A DNA stretch of 64,000 bases from Flectonema sp. DT1601 (Eukaryota > Euglenozoa > Diplonemea > Diplonemida > Diplonemidae). The position numbers were made by a program, and so were the translations under genes. This document shows positions 11,643 to 22,783 of the stretch, piece by piece. Each line of letters begins with the position of its first letter. Position 1 is the stretch's first letter. The notes beneath the pieces were generated by a model. The model worked only from the letters and a program-made list of their open reading frames with translations. It searched no databases and was not told the DNA's origin. Location of the stretch: the NCBI GenBank assembly GCA_964019425.1, contig OZ025834.1, positions 715,452 through 779,451 of the forward strand, read 5' to 3'.

Positions 11643-12596
11643 ATGACAACAAATGTTAATATAAAAATATTATTTATTGCAATATGGTATTGCTGCTCAG
11701 GGTTTGCTGATACGGTAAACACTGGCGTTCTGGTTGACACTCGTGGGATGGTTGGCTGCACAGCATTCTTAACATTTTTTGTTTGTTGGGTGTGCTGTAC
11801 AATATTTCTGTGGTGGCAGTCAGGTAGTTTAAACATCTCAATGACAGTAACCGACAAGAGGTGTTACATGCCAGGGTGTTGTATTGCTGTTGGACTCTAC
11901 TGTCTACTAGAAGCAATAAATGAAGGAGGAATGGCGAAGACATATGCAATCAAAACAAGTGAACCATTAATGACTACAGCGATAGCATACTTTCTTAATG
12001 AAGTTGTATCGGCTCAACAGGCTGCAGCAGTTGTTGTAGTTTGCAGTGGCTCAACAATCTTAACGACTGATAGAATTAATTTAAATTCTTTGACAGGTGA
12101 CTGGAGACCAATCTACTTCTCTTTTATATCAAACTTCTTCTTATCTCTGAGAACTGTTTACTCAAAGTCAGTTCTGTCAGTTTTATCACCAGAAGTTTTA
12201 TTTCAACAACTGTCTCTTGTCGCCTGGGTATTCCTTTCTTTGGTGGCTCTCACGGAAGTTGTTAGTCCTCCGCCTGGTTCTGACTTTGAGTTCGTTCCGC
12301 TGTGTAGATGTTTGTTTTCCGGAGTTGCTTATTTTTGTTATAATTTAATTGGATTTCATATTCTTCGAATGGTCTCATCTTCGTCTTTTGCTGTCGCTAA
12401 AGAACTGCGATGTGTGTTCGTTTATTTCTGGGCGATTGTTTACCAAGGACTACCTCTCTCTAAGTTATCAATAGTTGGAACTGTCCTCGTCATTTTCGGT
12501 TCTGTTGCTTTCGGGAAATCAACGCAGTCTGCCCAAAAGACAAAAGAAGAAATGGATCCTATCCTGCCAGTCGATAACATTGTTGTTGATACTTAA
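11643..12596 (+). CDS. Drug/metabolite-superfamily transporter, triose-phosphate/nucleotide-sugar type
   Basis: A single 317-aa exon with about 9-10 hydrophobic helices, close to the usual 300-350 aa of the TPT/nucleotide-sugar transporter group. The second half has family-like features: FFLSLRTVYSKSVLS at about residues 175-190, then NLIGFHILRMVSSSSFAVAKE and, near the end, STLSIVGTVLVIFGS-type packing (actual KLSIVGTVLVIFGSVAFG). Such proteins exchange nucleotide sugars or phosphorylated sugars across the Golgi, ER or plastid envelope; the substrate cannot be assigned. The C-terminal tail is hydrophilic. The AG at 11628-11629 lies 13 nt before the ATG. The first helix is somewhat short and cysteine-rich, so an additional upstream exon cannot be excluded. 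Confidence 0.78.
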   Translation: MTTNVNIKILFIAIWYCCSGFADTVNTGVLVDTRGMVGCTAFLTFFVCWVCCTIFLWWQSGSLNISMTVTDKRCYMPGCCIAVGLYCLLEAINEGGMAKTYAIKTSEPLMTTAIAYFLNEVVSAQQAAAVVVVCSGSTILTTDRINLNSLTGDWRPIYFSFISNFFLSLRTVYSKSVLSVLSPEVLFQQLSLVAWVFLSLVALTEVVSPPPGSDFEFVPLCRCLFSGVAYFCYNLIGFHILRMVSSSSFAVAKELRCVFVYFWAIVYQGLPLSKLSIVGTVLVIFGSVAFGKSTQSAQKTKEEMDPILPVDNIVVDT

Positions 12597-12651
12597 TTAA
12601 TATTTATCTCGGTTAGGGTTGTTGTTTTTACCTTTAATCTAATTTCTTTAA

Positions 12652-12861
12652 AAAAAAGGCCTTGTTGCTGATGAAAATCACCACAACACCTACAGCTACT
12701 TACTTTGTTGGACTCAACAATTAGCTCTTAAATGGAATCCACGTCGTTTTCGTAACAAAAGTTATCCTTTTCTTGGTATTAAAGAAACTGATGGTGTATC
12801 TTACTTTGAATTTTACTGCTGCTTTGTGAGTAGCGATGCTCGCAGCCGAATCGATTTTTAA
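12652..12861 (+). other. ATG-less open frame with in-phase splice donor
   Basis: A 69-codon open frame without an ATG (12652-12858, stop TAA 12859-12861) reads like protein (LLCWTQQLALKWNPRRF, then FLGIKETDGVSYFEFY). A strong donor GTGAGT at 12826 lies in phase 0. Joined to the CAG acceptor at 12915-12917, it would enter the frame of the next gene exactly in phase. It could therefore be an upstream exon of the coiled-coil protein starting at 12933, although no initiator is visible upstream. The downstream gene also has its own well-placed ATG. It may be a relic exon or chance. Confidence 0.3.
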
Positions 12862-12932
12862 TTACCGCGGTCGACGGTTTTATTGTTCTTTTGTAATTAT
12901 TAAAAATAACTCGTCAGGTGTCTCCTCCACAA

Positions 12933-14180
12933 ATGGGCACAACCATCCGACTCGAACGGTTGGAGTCAAAGGTTGATAAAATATTACAAATCGTACTACA
13001 GCTTGCAGACGAAAAGGAATGGATCACTGCACCAGTCAGAAGTGATAGCGAAGTGAAGTACGTGAATGCCCACACAGAATTGCTTGAGAGATACAACACT
13101 GGTAGAAATCAACTTGATGATTGTAAGAAACAAATTGAAAAACTCTCTGAAGACTGCAGGAGATCAACAACACTAACACCACAGAAGGAAATTACAAAAA
13201 CTGCGCAACACATTAACGCGATTCACACAGAACTACCGATGAGAATTGATGCCGCCACACCACCAGAATTACTTCGTAGTAGCGAAGATCGCATATCGTT
13301 TTCGCACAAAGCACCTCCACCACCAAATTATGAAACTTCCTTTTCAATGAGATCCGATTCTTTTAGAGAACTACAACACATGTCAGATGATAAATACATC
13401 AGACCTTTGAGTGACAACTATCCTACTCACAGAAATGATTTGTTAGAAGAAGACGACAAGTCTTACAACACAATTATTAACAACAGCGACAGCATCATTA
13501 AAGAAATAGCTCAAACAAGACGGATATTGAACCGAGCAGAGATGGGTGACGGAATACGACTTCCGACGGCAGCATCTGAAAGTGGACCAATTCTCGAGAA
13601 AAGTAAAGTTTTGGTAGCAGAACAGTCTTCAATAGCTACGACTGTTGAAAAGGTTTCAGCTAAACGACTTCATGTGTCACCTGTTCGTAAGAAAAGATAT
13701 TCGACTTCGACATCATCAGTTTGGATACCTTGCGGTGATTACAATAGTAAGCTACTTGTAGATGGAAACCTCGCTCTTCATCAGAGTTCTGATAATACTT
13801 CCGGCAGTGTCGCTATTCAATTTGCCTCAGCAATTGAAAAAGGCGACGCTTTGACATTTTCAATTGCCAGTCGAAACCCAAAATCTTGTTTAACTATTTC
13901 TTCGTGTGATTGTAATTTGTTACTAACATCTTCAGGTCATCACAACGGAGATCCAAATAATAAATTGTTTCCTTTACTGAGTGACTCTCCACTTCTTATT
14001 ATTATCACTCGAACTGCTGCTGCTGTCACGGTTCGTACTGTTGGGACGATGACGGGTCCCAAGTGGTTAGTCGAATCGTCAGGTTCGTTGATACTAAAAT
14101 TTGAATTGTATCCAACCGACTCCATCACATTCCAGAAAGCAACAGCTCCTCAGTTGATATCACCTGGTGCGGATGTCTGA
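12933..14180 (+). CDS. Coiled-coil protein of unknown function
   Basis: 415 aa from the ATG at 12933, which lies 15 nt after the AG at 12916-12917, the spacing seen for other genes here. Residues about 5-35 form a short heptad-like helix (LERLESKVDKILQIVLQLAD), and about 60-80 form a second (LDDCKKQIEKLSEDC). The middle is serine/threonine-rich and probably disordered. The last 150 residues are rich in beta-type hydrophobic patterns (LLIIITRTAAAVTVRTVGT, LVESSGSLILKFEL), suggesting a small globular domain. No family is recognised. An in-phase upstream open frame (12652-12825) could be an extra N-terminal exon. Confidence 0.7.
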   Translation: MGTTIRLERLESKVDKILQIVLQLADEKEWITAPVRSDSEVKYVNAHTELLERYNTGRNQLDDCKKQIEKLSEDCRRSTTLTPQKEITKTAQHINAIHTELPMRIDAATPPELLRSSEDRISFSHKAPPPPNYETSFSMRSDSFRELQHMSDDKYIRPLSDNYPTHRNDLLEEDDKSYNTIINNSDSIIKEIAQTRRILNRAEMGDGIRLPTAASESGPILEKSKVLVAEQSSIATTVEKVSAKRLHVSPVRKKRYSTSTSSVWIPCGDYNSKLLVDGNLALHQSSDNTSGSVAIQFASAIEKGDALTFSIASRNPKSCLTISSCDCNLLLTSSGHHNGDPNNKLFPLLSDSPLLIIITRTAAAVTVRTVGTMTGPKWLVESSGSLILKFELYPTDSITFQKATAPQLISPGADV

Positions 14181-14398
14181 GGTCATAATCTCTTTTAGTT
14201 TTCTGAATAAGGATCCTCTCTGCATACTGACTTTAGAGTGCAGTGTGATTTGTTATTTACCAACATCTGTTTTTTTTGTATAAGTTTTATTTATTAGTTC
14301 GAAAGTATAGAATTACTTTTGGTAGAAGTTATGTATTCTATCTATGTCTTGTGAGTGTATTTTATTCATCTCTCACAAGGGGGCAATTAAAAAAAAAG

Positions 14399-15904
14399 AT
14401 GAAACAAACAATCGCACTGCTGAGTGCTGCTGTGGCAGCAGTGGCAACACAACCACCAAATGTAATGTTGTTTATCGTTGATGACTTGAGACCTGAAATC
14501 TCACAAGGGTATGAACAGCACCACATGAAGACTCCTAATATCGACCAGCTAGCTAAGGAAGGAACTGTCTTCAATAGAGCTTATTGTCAGCAAGCTATTT
14601 GTGGACCAACAAGAAATAGTTTCCTCTCCGGGAGGAGACCTCAAAGAACTCAAAGTTGGAATTTTATCAACTCATTCAGAGACGTTGGTCCAGACTGGGT
14701 GGCGTTCCCGCAGTACTTCAAAAACAACAACTACACTACTTTAGGAACTGGTAAGACTTATCACCCAGGACTTCCTAAGAATAATGATGAGCCCAAATCA
14801 TGGTCTCAAGACCGACCATATGTGTCTGCCGGTACTAAAGTTGGTTGCGCTAACTCTGAAGTCTGTCCAATTGAAGGTCACAATTTGACTGACTTTGCTG
14901 ACGGTGCTAACCTACAGGCAGCCCTCGAAGATCTCGACTACGTAATAAATAAAGGCGGACCATTCTTTCTGGCCTACGGAGCTCACAAGCCCCACCTTCC
15001 ATGGGTCATGCCGAAGGAACATTGGGACCAGTACGCGCCAACTGAAAGTATTTCTCTTCCAACCCACGAAGTTGCTCCAACAGGGATGCCTCCGATTGCT
15101 TTTACTTATGAAACTGACGGGAAGAGTACCCTGGCGGCCTTTAACGTATCATACCCAGTGCCTTACCCTGCTGCTTCTACTGCCTTCCCTTCAAACTTTA
15201 CGAAGACTTTAAGAAGAGGATACTATGCTGCTGTTTCTTTTACTGATTCAAATATTGGAGTATTGATGACGTCACTTAAGAAGTATAAAGTATACGATAA
15301 TACGATTATAGTTCTTATTGGTGATCATGGATGGCAACTTGGTGAACATAACATTTGGGGTAAACACACCAACTTTGAACTTGGAACTCGAGTACCGCTG
15401 ATCATAAAGGCACCAGGTAAGAGTCCAGGTTTCTCTAACTCTTTAGTAGAGTCGGTTGATTTGTATCCGACAATCGCAAAGTTAGCAGGTCTTCCATTTC
15501 CTGATGATGTTGACGGAGTTGATTTGACTCCAATTATTAATAACAATTCCAAAGTAATTAATGACGCAGTATTCTCAGAGTATCCGAGATGTCCACCTGA
15601 TGTCACAAAGCCGTGGGGTGACAAAACGAGTTGTATTCGCACAGCAAAACAAAACTTCACAGTAATGGGCTACAGCATCCGTACTAATCAATGGAGGTAT
15701 ACTACGTGGTTGTGGTGGGATGGTGAGCACTTAGTTGGTGACTTTTCACGTCCACCAGTCGGAGAGGAACTCTACTCACACGCGAGTGACACGGGAGACG
15801 ATTTCAATAAATTTGAAAATATGAATGTCGTGAACTCCACCGAAAACCAGCAGGTTGTCAAAGAGATGCGAGCCCGCGCTGTTCAGCAATGGCAGAAACA
15901 TTAA
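14399..15904 (+). CDS. IDS: Iduronate-2-sulfatase-like secreted sulfatase
   Basis: 501 aa from the ATG at 14399, chosen because it opens a signal peptide (MKQTIALLSAAVAAVA) followed directly by the sulfatase start NVMLFIVDDLRP. D28 and D29 are the expected metal ligands. The formylglycine motif C-x-P-x-R is present as CGPTR (Cys68 is the predicted modified residue), followed by NSFLSGRRP as in iduronate-2-sulfatases. GDHGWQLGEHNIWGKHTNFE and VPLI near residues 300-335 match the IDS family's second metal/substrate region. The family removes 2-O-sulfate from iduronate in glycosaminoglycans, or related sulfate esters, in lysosomes or outside the cell. For this protist, digestion of sulfated polysaccharides is inferred. 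The length is close to the family norm and all catalytic residues seen are intact. Confidence 0.9.
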   Translation: MKQTIALLSAAVAAVATQPPNVMLFIVDDLRPEISQGYEQHHMKTPNIDQLAKEGTVFNRAYCQQAICGPTRNSFLSGRRPQRTQSWNFINSFRDVGPDWVAFPQYFKNNNYTTLGTGKTYHPGLPKNNDEPKSWSQDRPYVSAGTKVGCANSEVCPIEGHNLTDFADGANLQAALEDLDYVINKGGPFFLAYGAHKPHLPWVMPKEHWDQYAPTESISLPTHEVAPTGMPPIAFTYETDGKSTLAAFNVSYPVPYPAASTAFPSNFTKTLRRGYYAAVSFTDSNIGVLMTSLKKYKVYDNTIIVLIGDHGWQLGEHNIWGKHTNFELGTRVPLIIKAPGKSPGFSNSLVESVDLYPTIAKLAGLPFPDDVDGVDLTPIINNNSKVINDAVFSEYPRCPPDVTKPWGDKTSCIRTAKQNFTVMGYSIRTNQWRYTTWLWWDGEHLVGDFSRPPVGEELYSHASDTGDDFNKFENMNVVNSTENQQVVKEMRARAVQQWQKH

Positions 15905-16736
15905 TTTCCATAACCTCTGTACACTTCTCCTATTTATCTTAGTGCGTATCTAACTTGTTCTTCCTGTTGGCAATAATTAAACCTTTGATTTGGTTAAGAG
16001 TTCTCCTTACGATTGTTTTTCAAAACTATTCCACAAACTGAGTAATCTTAAAGTAGAATAAAAGATTCACTACGAGGAGCTTCTTCAGAGTGAATCTTTA
16101 TTTCTGAGGACACTTGTTTCTCTTCAATTCACTGCCGTAGTTCTCATAAGAGAATTCCTCGGCATTGTTGTGATGATCGTGTCTGAGGAATAGTTTTGTT
16201 ATATCCTCGCTTTCTTGATTAACAACTACAAATATTTTTTTCAGTTAGTTACTTGATATTAATTTTGTTTTTAATACCTAAAGTTGTTTACTGTTTTTAC
16301 ATTACAAAGTTTCACCCCTCACGTGTTCTTTCTTGATCCTTTGTATGCCTCACTTAATCTACTAGTATTGGAGTCTACTGACTGGTTGGACTCGTTAACT
16401 AACTTTTTATTTTGTTGTTAGTTTGGGAGAACCTGACGAGGACAATTGTTTGACAGTTGGTAAGTTCCCTCTCCCGATGATAAATTAACTTCACGAATAG
16501 TGTTTTCTAGACGACCAGGATACCAGTTCGCCTTCAGAATACACAAACAAGTATTATGTTGTTGTTTAATCTTTCCTTACGTCATATCGAAGATGTATTT
16601 CTTTTCTTTTTGCCTGATAAACGTTTAGAAAAGTGTTTTTCTTGAAGGAGAGTGTAATTTTGTTTGTTTGATTTCATAATATTTTAATCATCAGTACAAC
16701 AACAGCAAAATGAAGTTTCAATCTTCATCGTAGCAA
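15905..16736. other. Intergenic region with a 10-bp hairpin
   Basis: No gene is seen. AAAGATTCAC (16061-16070) and its perfect complement GTGAATCTTT (16090-16099) flank a 19-nt loop about 160 nt after the sulfatase stop, a possible 3' UTR or processing hairpin. Just before the next gene a tiny ATG frame (16710-16733) ends at TAG, followed by the start at 16737. Confidence 0.5.
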
Positions 16737-19700
16737 ATGACTTCGAAAGAGCATGCCCTCGAAGAGGGTCGCTTCGAGAATATAATGGACTCGGCAAGGC
16801 AGTCAGCAGATGTTGTCATCCTGCGATTAACAAAAGAAATAAAAAGAGAACAGATGAAGAGACAGGTTCCTTGGTATTTCTTAATGTTAGCATGTTTGGT
16901 TGTTAATATTTGTTTAACTGATGCTGAATTCAGTAGCAGCGATCGATATTACAGAGTTGACGCAGCTAGAGTAGAGGCTAATGGTACTAGATTTAGAGCT
17001 ATTCAAAAGACTGCAGACTTCTATGACTGGTTGGGTGACTTTGCTGCGAACGGATTGTGGCCAGACACCACCGTAACAACAACTCAACCAGAAAGTCCTA
17101 ATATGCATGTTGGAGCAGTAGTTCTTCGTCAATATCGAGTCTTCACAAAGACTTTCATTTCAGGATCGACAACCAGCTATCACAAGCGGCCTCCAGAGTT
17201 CAAAGTCCTTCCAAGTAGTATCACTAAGCACTTACGTAATACAACTACTCTCGCCTACAGTGCTGCTTGGTTAGAAGCTTTTCCTTATCCAACAGGTATG
17301 TATTCATGTTGCTATCAAGTACCTTCTCTGCTAGTAATGCGAAGTAATAATTAAACAGGTGTGGCAGGTCCTAGTGGTCCTTATGACCCACCTTGGGTAT
17401 CTAACAGGGATGCTCAAAGTAGGACAATAAAAGGAATTAGAAAACCACCGACAAGTATTGCTATTCAAGGAAGACTCGCTTACTACGGAGAGTTGTCTTA
17501 TTCTTTCACATTGGCCTGGTCAGCTAACGGTGATAGGAATACTATTCTTCCTCAAGTTGAGAAACTGCGGAGGGCTTTCTGGATTGATGACGCCACTCGT
17601 ATGGTGGCTGTGGAATTCATTACTTATAATAAGGTTTGTGGTTGTTGTTATTGTTGTTGTTCTGATCAGTCTTATTATTATTATTGATTCACCCTTAACA
17701 GTTATTTGTGTATTCTGTTCATGAGCGGTATTCCTAATCACTGAATGTATCTTGATCTTTGTTTTCATTGTTGTTGAGAGAAGGTTTAAAACAAAACAAA
17801 AAACAGATTTATGAAACCTTCATCTTCACTACGTTCTTCATCGAGTTCAGTAGCTCTGGTCTGGTGTTGGCAACAATACGAAACATTCCATTAGTGTTGC
17901 ACACCTTTTGGGATAAAATAATGATCGTTGTAGCTATTAGTGATTTCTTTATTCTCGGATTCGTTGTTTTTGATATCTTTGGAATGATCGCAACTATTCA
18001 ACACAACACCCAAAGGGTTGGTGAATCGATGTGGGAACAAATAACATTCTGGAGGATGGTGAATATATCTTTTATTCTTGTCTTCGCTTTAGCTTATGTA
18101 TCAAAAATAGAACTTTGGTACGAGGGATTCACAATCAATTCGTCGGATTATTATAATAAGACAGGTATGGTATTTCATTTCATTGTGTCAAAACTATTAA
18201 TCTTGTTTTATCATAAATTCCAAAACAGGTGAATTCGGAAACGATGAACACGCTCAGGACCTTCTAATGTTTGATACGTTCGCAAGACACGCATCCGTAT
18301 TTCAGACTTGCTATACTAGATTATGTATTGGGAATCTAATTGCTTGGGTTAGGATTCTAGATTTCTTACAGTACAGTGATCAGTTTGGTGTTTTATCAAA
18401 TGCTTTATCGAAATCAGTCTCTCTACTGTGGGGATGGTTGCTAACTTTTTTAATAATATTTTGTCCGTACATGATTGCTGGGAATATTCTCTACGGATCA
18501 GCCGTTCAAGATTTCAAATCCTTGGCATCGACAGCAGCCTTTCTAATTCTGATGATCGCAAGAGGTGAGATTGACGGATTCAACACATTAAATAACATGT
18601 ACCCAGTTTGGACACCACTTTACTTCATCTCATATTTATCACTAACATGGTTAGTAATGCTTAATATGTTTATCGCTATTATTACTGACTCCTTTCAGGT
18701 GGTTCAGAATCCTGATTCTTCGAGTGATTTATGGCACCCTCAAAGGATACTGGATCGTATGGCTGTCTTTATAAAAGATAAAGCCTTGCAGTTGGTTGTA
18801 AAGAATTTTGGAATGGGTAGAAAAAAAGGGGAAGAAGAAGAAGAAAAAAGAATCATCATCACAGAGAGAATGCGATCTCGAGCTATCGATAAGATTAGAG
18901 AAAAAGCTTTGCGCGATGAAGTTGTTGATTTATCAAAGCTAATGATGAACAGAAAAGAATGTTTTGAATACGCACAGGGTTCATTACCAATGTCACATAT
19001 TTATCATTTATTTAAGGACGCAGAGTTTGAAGAACACGCGTCAGAATCGTGGAAGAAGGTGACCGAAAAGTGGACTCGTTTAACAGAAAAGAGTCTCGTC
19101 ATTCTCAAAGATCTCGACCTCCTGTTTAATGAAATTAAATCTAACCTCGACGGAACTGGTAATCTTCTGTACTCACTGAGAACTATAGCTAGCGAGAGAG
19201 GATCAAAGCTTCAGATGTTCTTAATCTCTCTCGGAACAGTACTCGACTTACTACAAGAAGAGATTCATCAAACAAATAGTTTCCTACCTGAGGCTCACGT
19301 GATATCAGAAGGGTTGTCACAAATATCTGCAGACCAGGCGAGACTGAGGGAAGTGTCTCGAAAAGTCAGTTCCGTACACAGAGATCTCAAACGTCTTCAC
19401 AACACCATCGAACGAACTCTGAGATTAGTTACAAAAACTGGAGATTTCTTCTCAGGTGACATGAAGCGACTGATGTGGGGAATTGAAGCTGACACCTTTG
19501 ATGATGTGGCTCCAATTGTAATGGAGGCTTCTGCCGGAACTGGAAATATCACTCGAATTGAGAAGCTTGGTCTTCGTAAAACGATAACAAACGACGAGTA
19601 TGAACCGAAAACGAAAGAGTCTACGTACTCTACTTGGCTTAAAACAAAAATTGACGTTAACGATGAGACCCAGTCACTCCACGAGAAGAAAGCGAACTCC

Positions 19701-19883
19701 TCCAGAATCCGCAGCGACATCTTTAACGAGTTTCCTGATGAAGACTCTGACGAGGAAGAAGAAGAGGAGGACTCCACCGATGACGACAGTGGCAGTGGTA
19801 GCACTTCTCAAGAAAGTATATTTAAGATTGAGGTAGTCGCTCCTTCTTCACCAAGAAAAAGAAAACCCTCTACGCACAGTTAA
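16737..19883 (+). CDS. PKD2: Polycystin-2-type cation channel (four exons)
   Basis: Exons 16737-17295, 17359-17633, 17807-18164 and 18229-19883 join in phase (donors GTATGT, GTTTGT, GTATGG; acceptors ACAG) to give 948 aa. TM1 lies at residues about 44-60 (VPWYFLMLACLVVNICL). It is followed by the extracellular polycystin (TOP) domain, including YGELSYSF and WIDDATRMVAVEFITYN, close to the PKD2 pattern ending WI-D-TRAV. Further membrane segments follow, then a pore region with IARGEIDGF where PKD2 channels have the filter, and the last helix WLVMLNMFIAIITDSF. The long cytosolic tail is coiled-coil-prone and ends in an acidic run. PKD2 channels pass cations, often in cilia or flagella; that location is inferred. 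The intact frame and family-like segments make the call firm. Confidence 0.93.
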
Positions 19884-20125
19884 GTCTAGTTGTAGCATAT
19901 TTAAGAAAGATGAGTTGCTTTTTGTATTTTGTTTCGTTACGATCACAAACGATGGAAGACTCGCCTTCCGAAAAACGCAAGTAGAGTACCTCTCTCACCT
20001 GTTGGGTTGAATTACCTTTATTTTATCTCTTCAGTGTTGATGAGAAGTACCATTTGAGAAGTGTTGTTTGATTTAATTATTTTATATTTACTTAACAACA
20101 GCCTGCCCGCTGCAGATGTCTGGAA

Positions 20126-21757
20126 ATGGGATCGGGTTTTTCTAAAAAAACAAAAGAGAATCGGAGAGATTCCAAACGATCGAAAAGTGGAGAATGGTGC
20201 TCAGAGTTGAACACGTCACCGGGACATATGATTGTTGAAAATACAAAGATATCAAATGTAAGAAGAGCAACACTACCACTGATGGAAGTTGAACCGATGG
20301 AACAAAGTTGTGATACAACAGAAGAGAGAAGTAATATAACGACTGATGGTAATTGTGATCCTTCTGAGTTAGCAGTGAGATCATTAGCAACTCAAAACAG
20401 TTCTAATGGAGGTACTTGTATTATAGTTAGTGGTACTAACAGTAATAAACAACCTTCTAAACAACAACCCACAACTATAACAAGGAAGATTTCAACTAAA
20501 CGAACTCCATCACCACCAACAGGAGGTAAGAAGAGCACTTCAAGACCTACTCCTGATCAAAAGATAGATTGGACTAAAGGTCCTTTAATAGGAACAGGTT
20601 CATTTGGTAAAGTTTACAGAGGTCTGGATAACGCAACTGGGAAGTCACTCGCTATTAAAGAAGTATTAATTTCATCATCTCAAATCCTGAAAGATCTTAA
20701 AAAGGAAATCGAACTCCTGAAGACTGTTCATCACAAAAACATCGTCGACTACCTCGGCATTGAAAGAGTAAAGCAATCAGCCTACATCCTCATGGAATAC
20801 GTTCCTGGTGGTACCCTATCTGTATGTTATTTGGTATATCTTTATATTACTTTATACTCTACATGACCAACACTAACAACAACAGACTCTAATTCGTACT
20901 TTCAAGGGACTGAAGGAACCTGTTGCCAGAAACTACACCAGAGAAATACTCGGTATGCTTTGATTTAATTGCCGTGGCTCTGTGCTGTGTTGATAACTTA
21001 TGTTTTGATTGAGATAATAATAATAAAAACAGATGGAGTAGCATACCTTCACTCATACAGAGGTGGAATTGTTCACAGAGATATTAAGGGAGCGAACATC
21101 TTAATAACTCCTGATGGACATGTCAAGTTAGTAGATTTCGGATCAGCGAAGAGTATGGTCGCTACAGAGTGCAGTAGTAGCATTCGAGAAGGTGACGCTC
21201 CGTTTAAAACAGTTCGCGGAACACCATTTTGGATGGCACCTGAAGTTATCAGAGAATCAGGTCACGGTCCCCCAGCTGATATTTGGTCAATTGGATGCAC
21301 AATAATTGAAATGCTGACAGGGAAACCTCCATATTCTGACTGTGGTGCTATCCAAGCAATGCACCTCATCGCTTCTGGAAAGGGATTACCTCCTCTCGGA
21401 TTAGATACGTCTAATGTATCAGTTGAGTGTGTTTCATTTATTGAAAAATGCTTAAATAGAGATCCTGATCTAAGACCTAAATGTCTTGAATTAATTATAC
21501 ATCCGTGGATCACAAAACACTTGTCTCCTGAAAAGGAAGAAGGCGAACAGTTTGCTTCGACTGATGAGCCTCCGTCGTCAGGACCAACACCGACTACAAC
21601 ACCAACACCAACACCAAATCCACCGCAAATACCAAAAGCTGTATATCGATATCGTATAAAGACTTCTCGGAAACGTGTTGCTAAAGTGAGAGATGTCAAA
21701 CCTAATTCAAATGCTGGTGGCAGTGGAGACTTACTTCCTCTGATATCAGAAACGTGA
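20126..21757 (+). CDS. MAP3K-like (STE11/MEKK group) protein kinase, three exons
   Basis: Exons 20126-20821, 20886-20952 and 21033-21757 join in phase to give 495 aa. After a polar N terminus of about 145 residues, the kinase domain has the glycine loop [11 protein letters not shown] (from residue 156), the ATP lysine K178, alpha-C glutamate E194, the catalytic loop HRDIKGAN with D271, DFG at 289-291 and GTPFWMAPE. The GTPFWMAPE and HRDIKGAN forms are typical of STE11/STE20 kinases that start MAP-kinase cascades. The start [10 protein letters not shown] has Gly2, Ser6 and following lysines, which fits an N-myristoylation plus basic membrane signal; this is a prediction. An upstream ATG at 20116 is out of frame and stops quickly. 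AG sites at 20100-20101 and 20114-20115 precede the start. Confidence 0.92.
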
Positions 21758-22661
21758 ACACTCCGTCGCCATCATTGCGAACCCAACACACATATGACAG
21801 TCACTCCTGTAACACGTACACAGGTTCAAAAGGTAACATTAGCTCTGTAACACGCGACGTTGTCTCAATATGTCGACACTACAGAATGTTATTGGAATTA
21901 CCGAGTCTTAGGTTTAGCTTTGTGCTGCCATGAACCCTCACACCGCGCATGTATCGCAGCTCTGCAACAAGCAATGCAGACTGGTGTCGCAGTTCTGTCT
22001 TCAGGACTGTAATTTAACATACCAAGCACTCACGCGCGGGGTTTCTCTTTGATGTGAGACACATCATAATAACATCTGAGAGGTTTTCACCTCTTCATTC
22101 AATTCATTTTATGGAATATCAATTTGTTGTTTTGAATCGCAAGAGCTAAAGACGGGAAGTTAACCCACGCGGATAATCACAATATTACTGAGGGAAAATT
22201 CCTTCTCACTGTTTACTGACTTATCATCGACGTTGAGTTTATTTGACGGTTATTCTAATATAATCATAAACACTAATCGTCACTCACGGCTACAAACCAA
22301 ACAACATAATAACCTGATGCGGTTCGCCCTAAAGTAGTTCGAGAACAGATCTGTTCAACCTTTTAAGGTACTCAGGTAAGGTAGATTTGGAAAAAAAACT
22401 TCACCTTTTGCTTAATACTACTCTCTTTTGTAACTCACAAACTATTCGTTATTTTATTAATCTTTTTTTTTTTTTTTTTTTTTTTTGAAAAGAAATTTTA
22501 GAAAACCTTAGAATAGAAAATAATAATAATAATAATAATAAAGCTAACAGCACTTGCCAAAGCCCCCCTAGCCCTTCAAGTTGCTTTATATTTAATTACG
22601 GTATCAGGTTACCTCTGTAACCTCTGTAGTAAGGTAAGTCTTAGAGGTGTGTGATACTCTC

Positions 22662-22783
22662 GAAACCTAAATAGTTACTTTAAAAGACTAGTTAAGCATC
22701 ACCATAGTTCACTGTATCCTTAACAGTTATGTTAATATGATACAATGCGATAGTATTTTACAAACTCAAACATTCAACCCCCT
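22662..22783 (+). repeat. Dispersed repeat, copy A
   Basis: About 120 bp starting GAAACCTAA and containing TTAAGCATCACCATAGTTCA, then CAAACATTCAACCCC. It matches 24712-24850 in the same orientation with small indels. Its nature is unknown. Confidence 0.7.
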
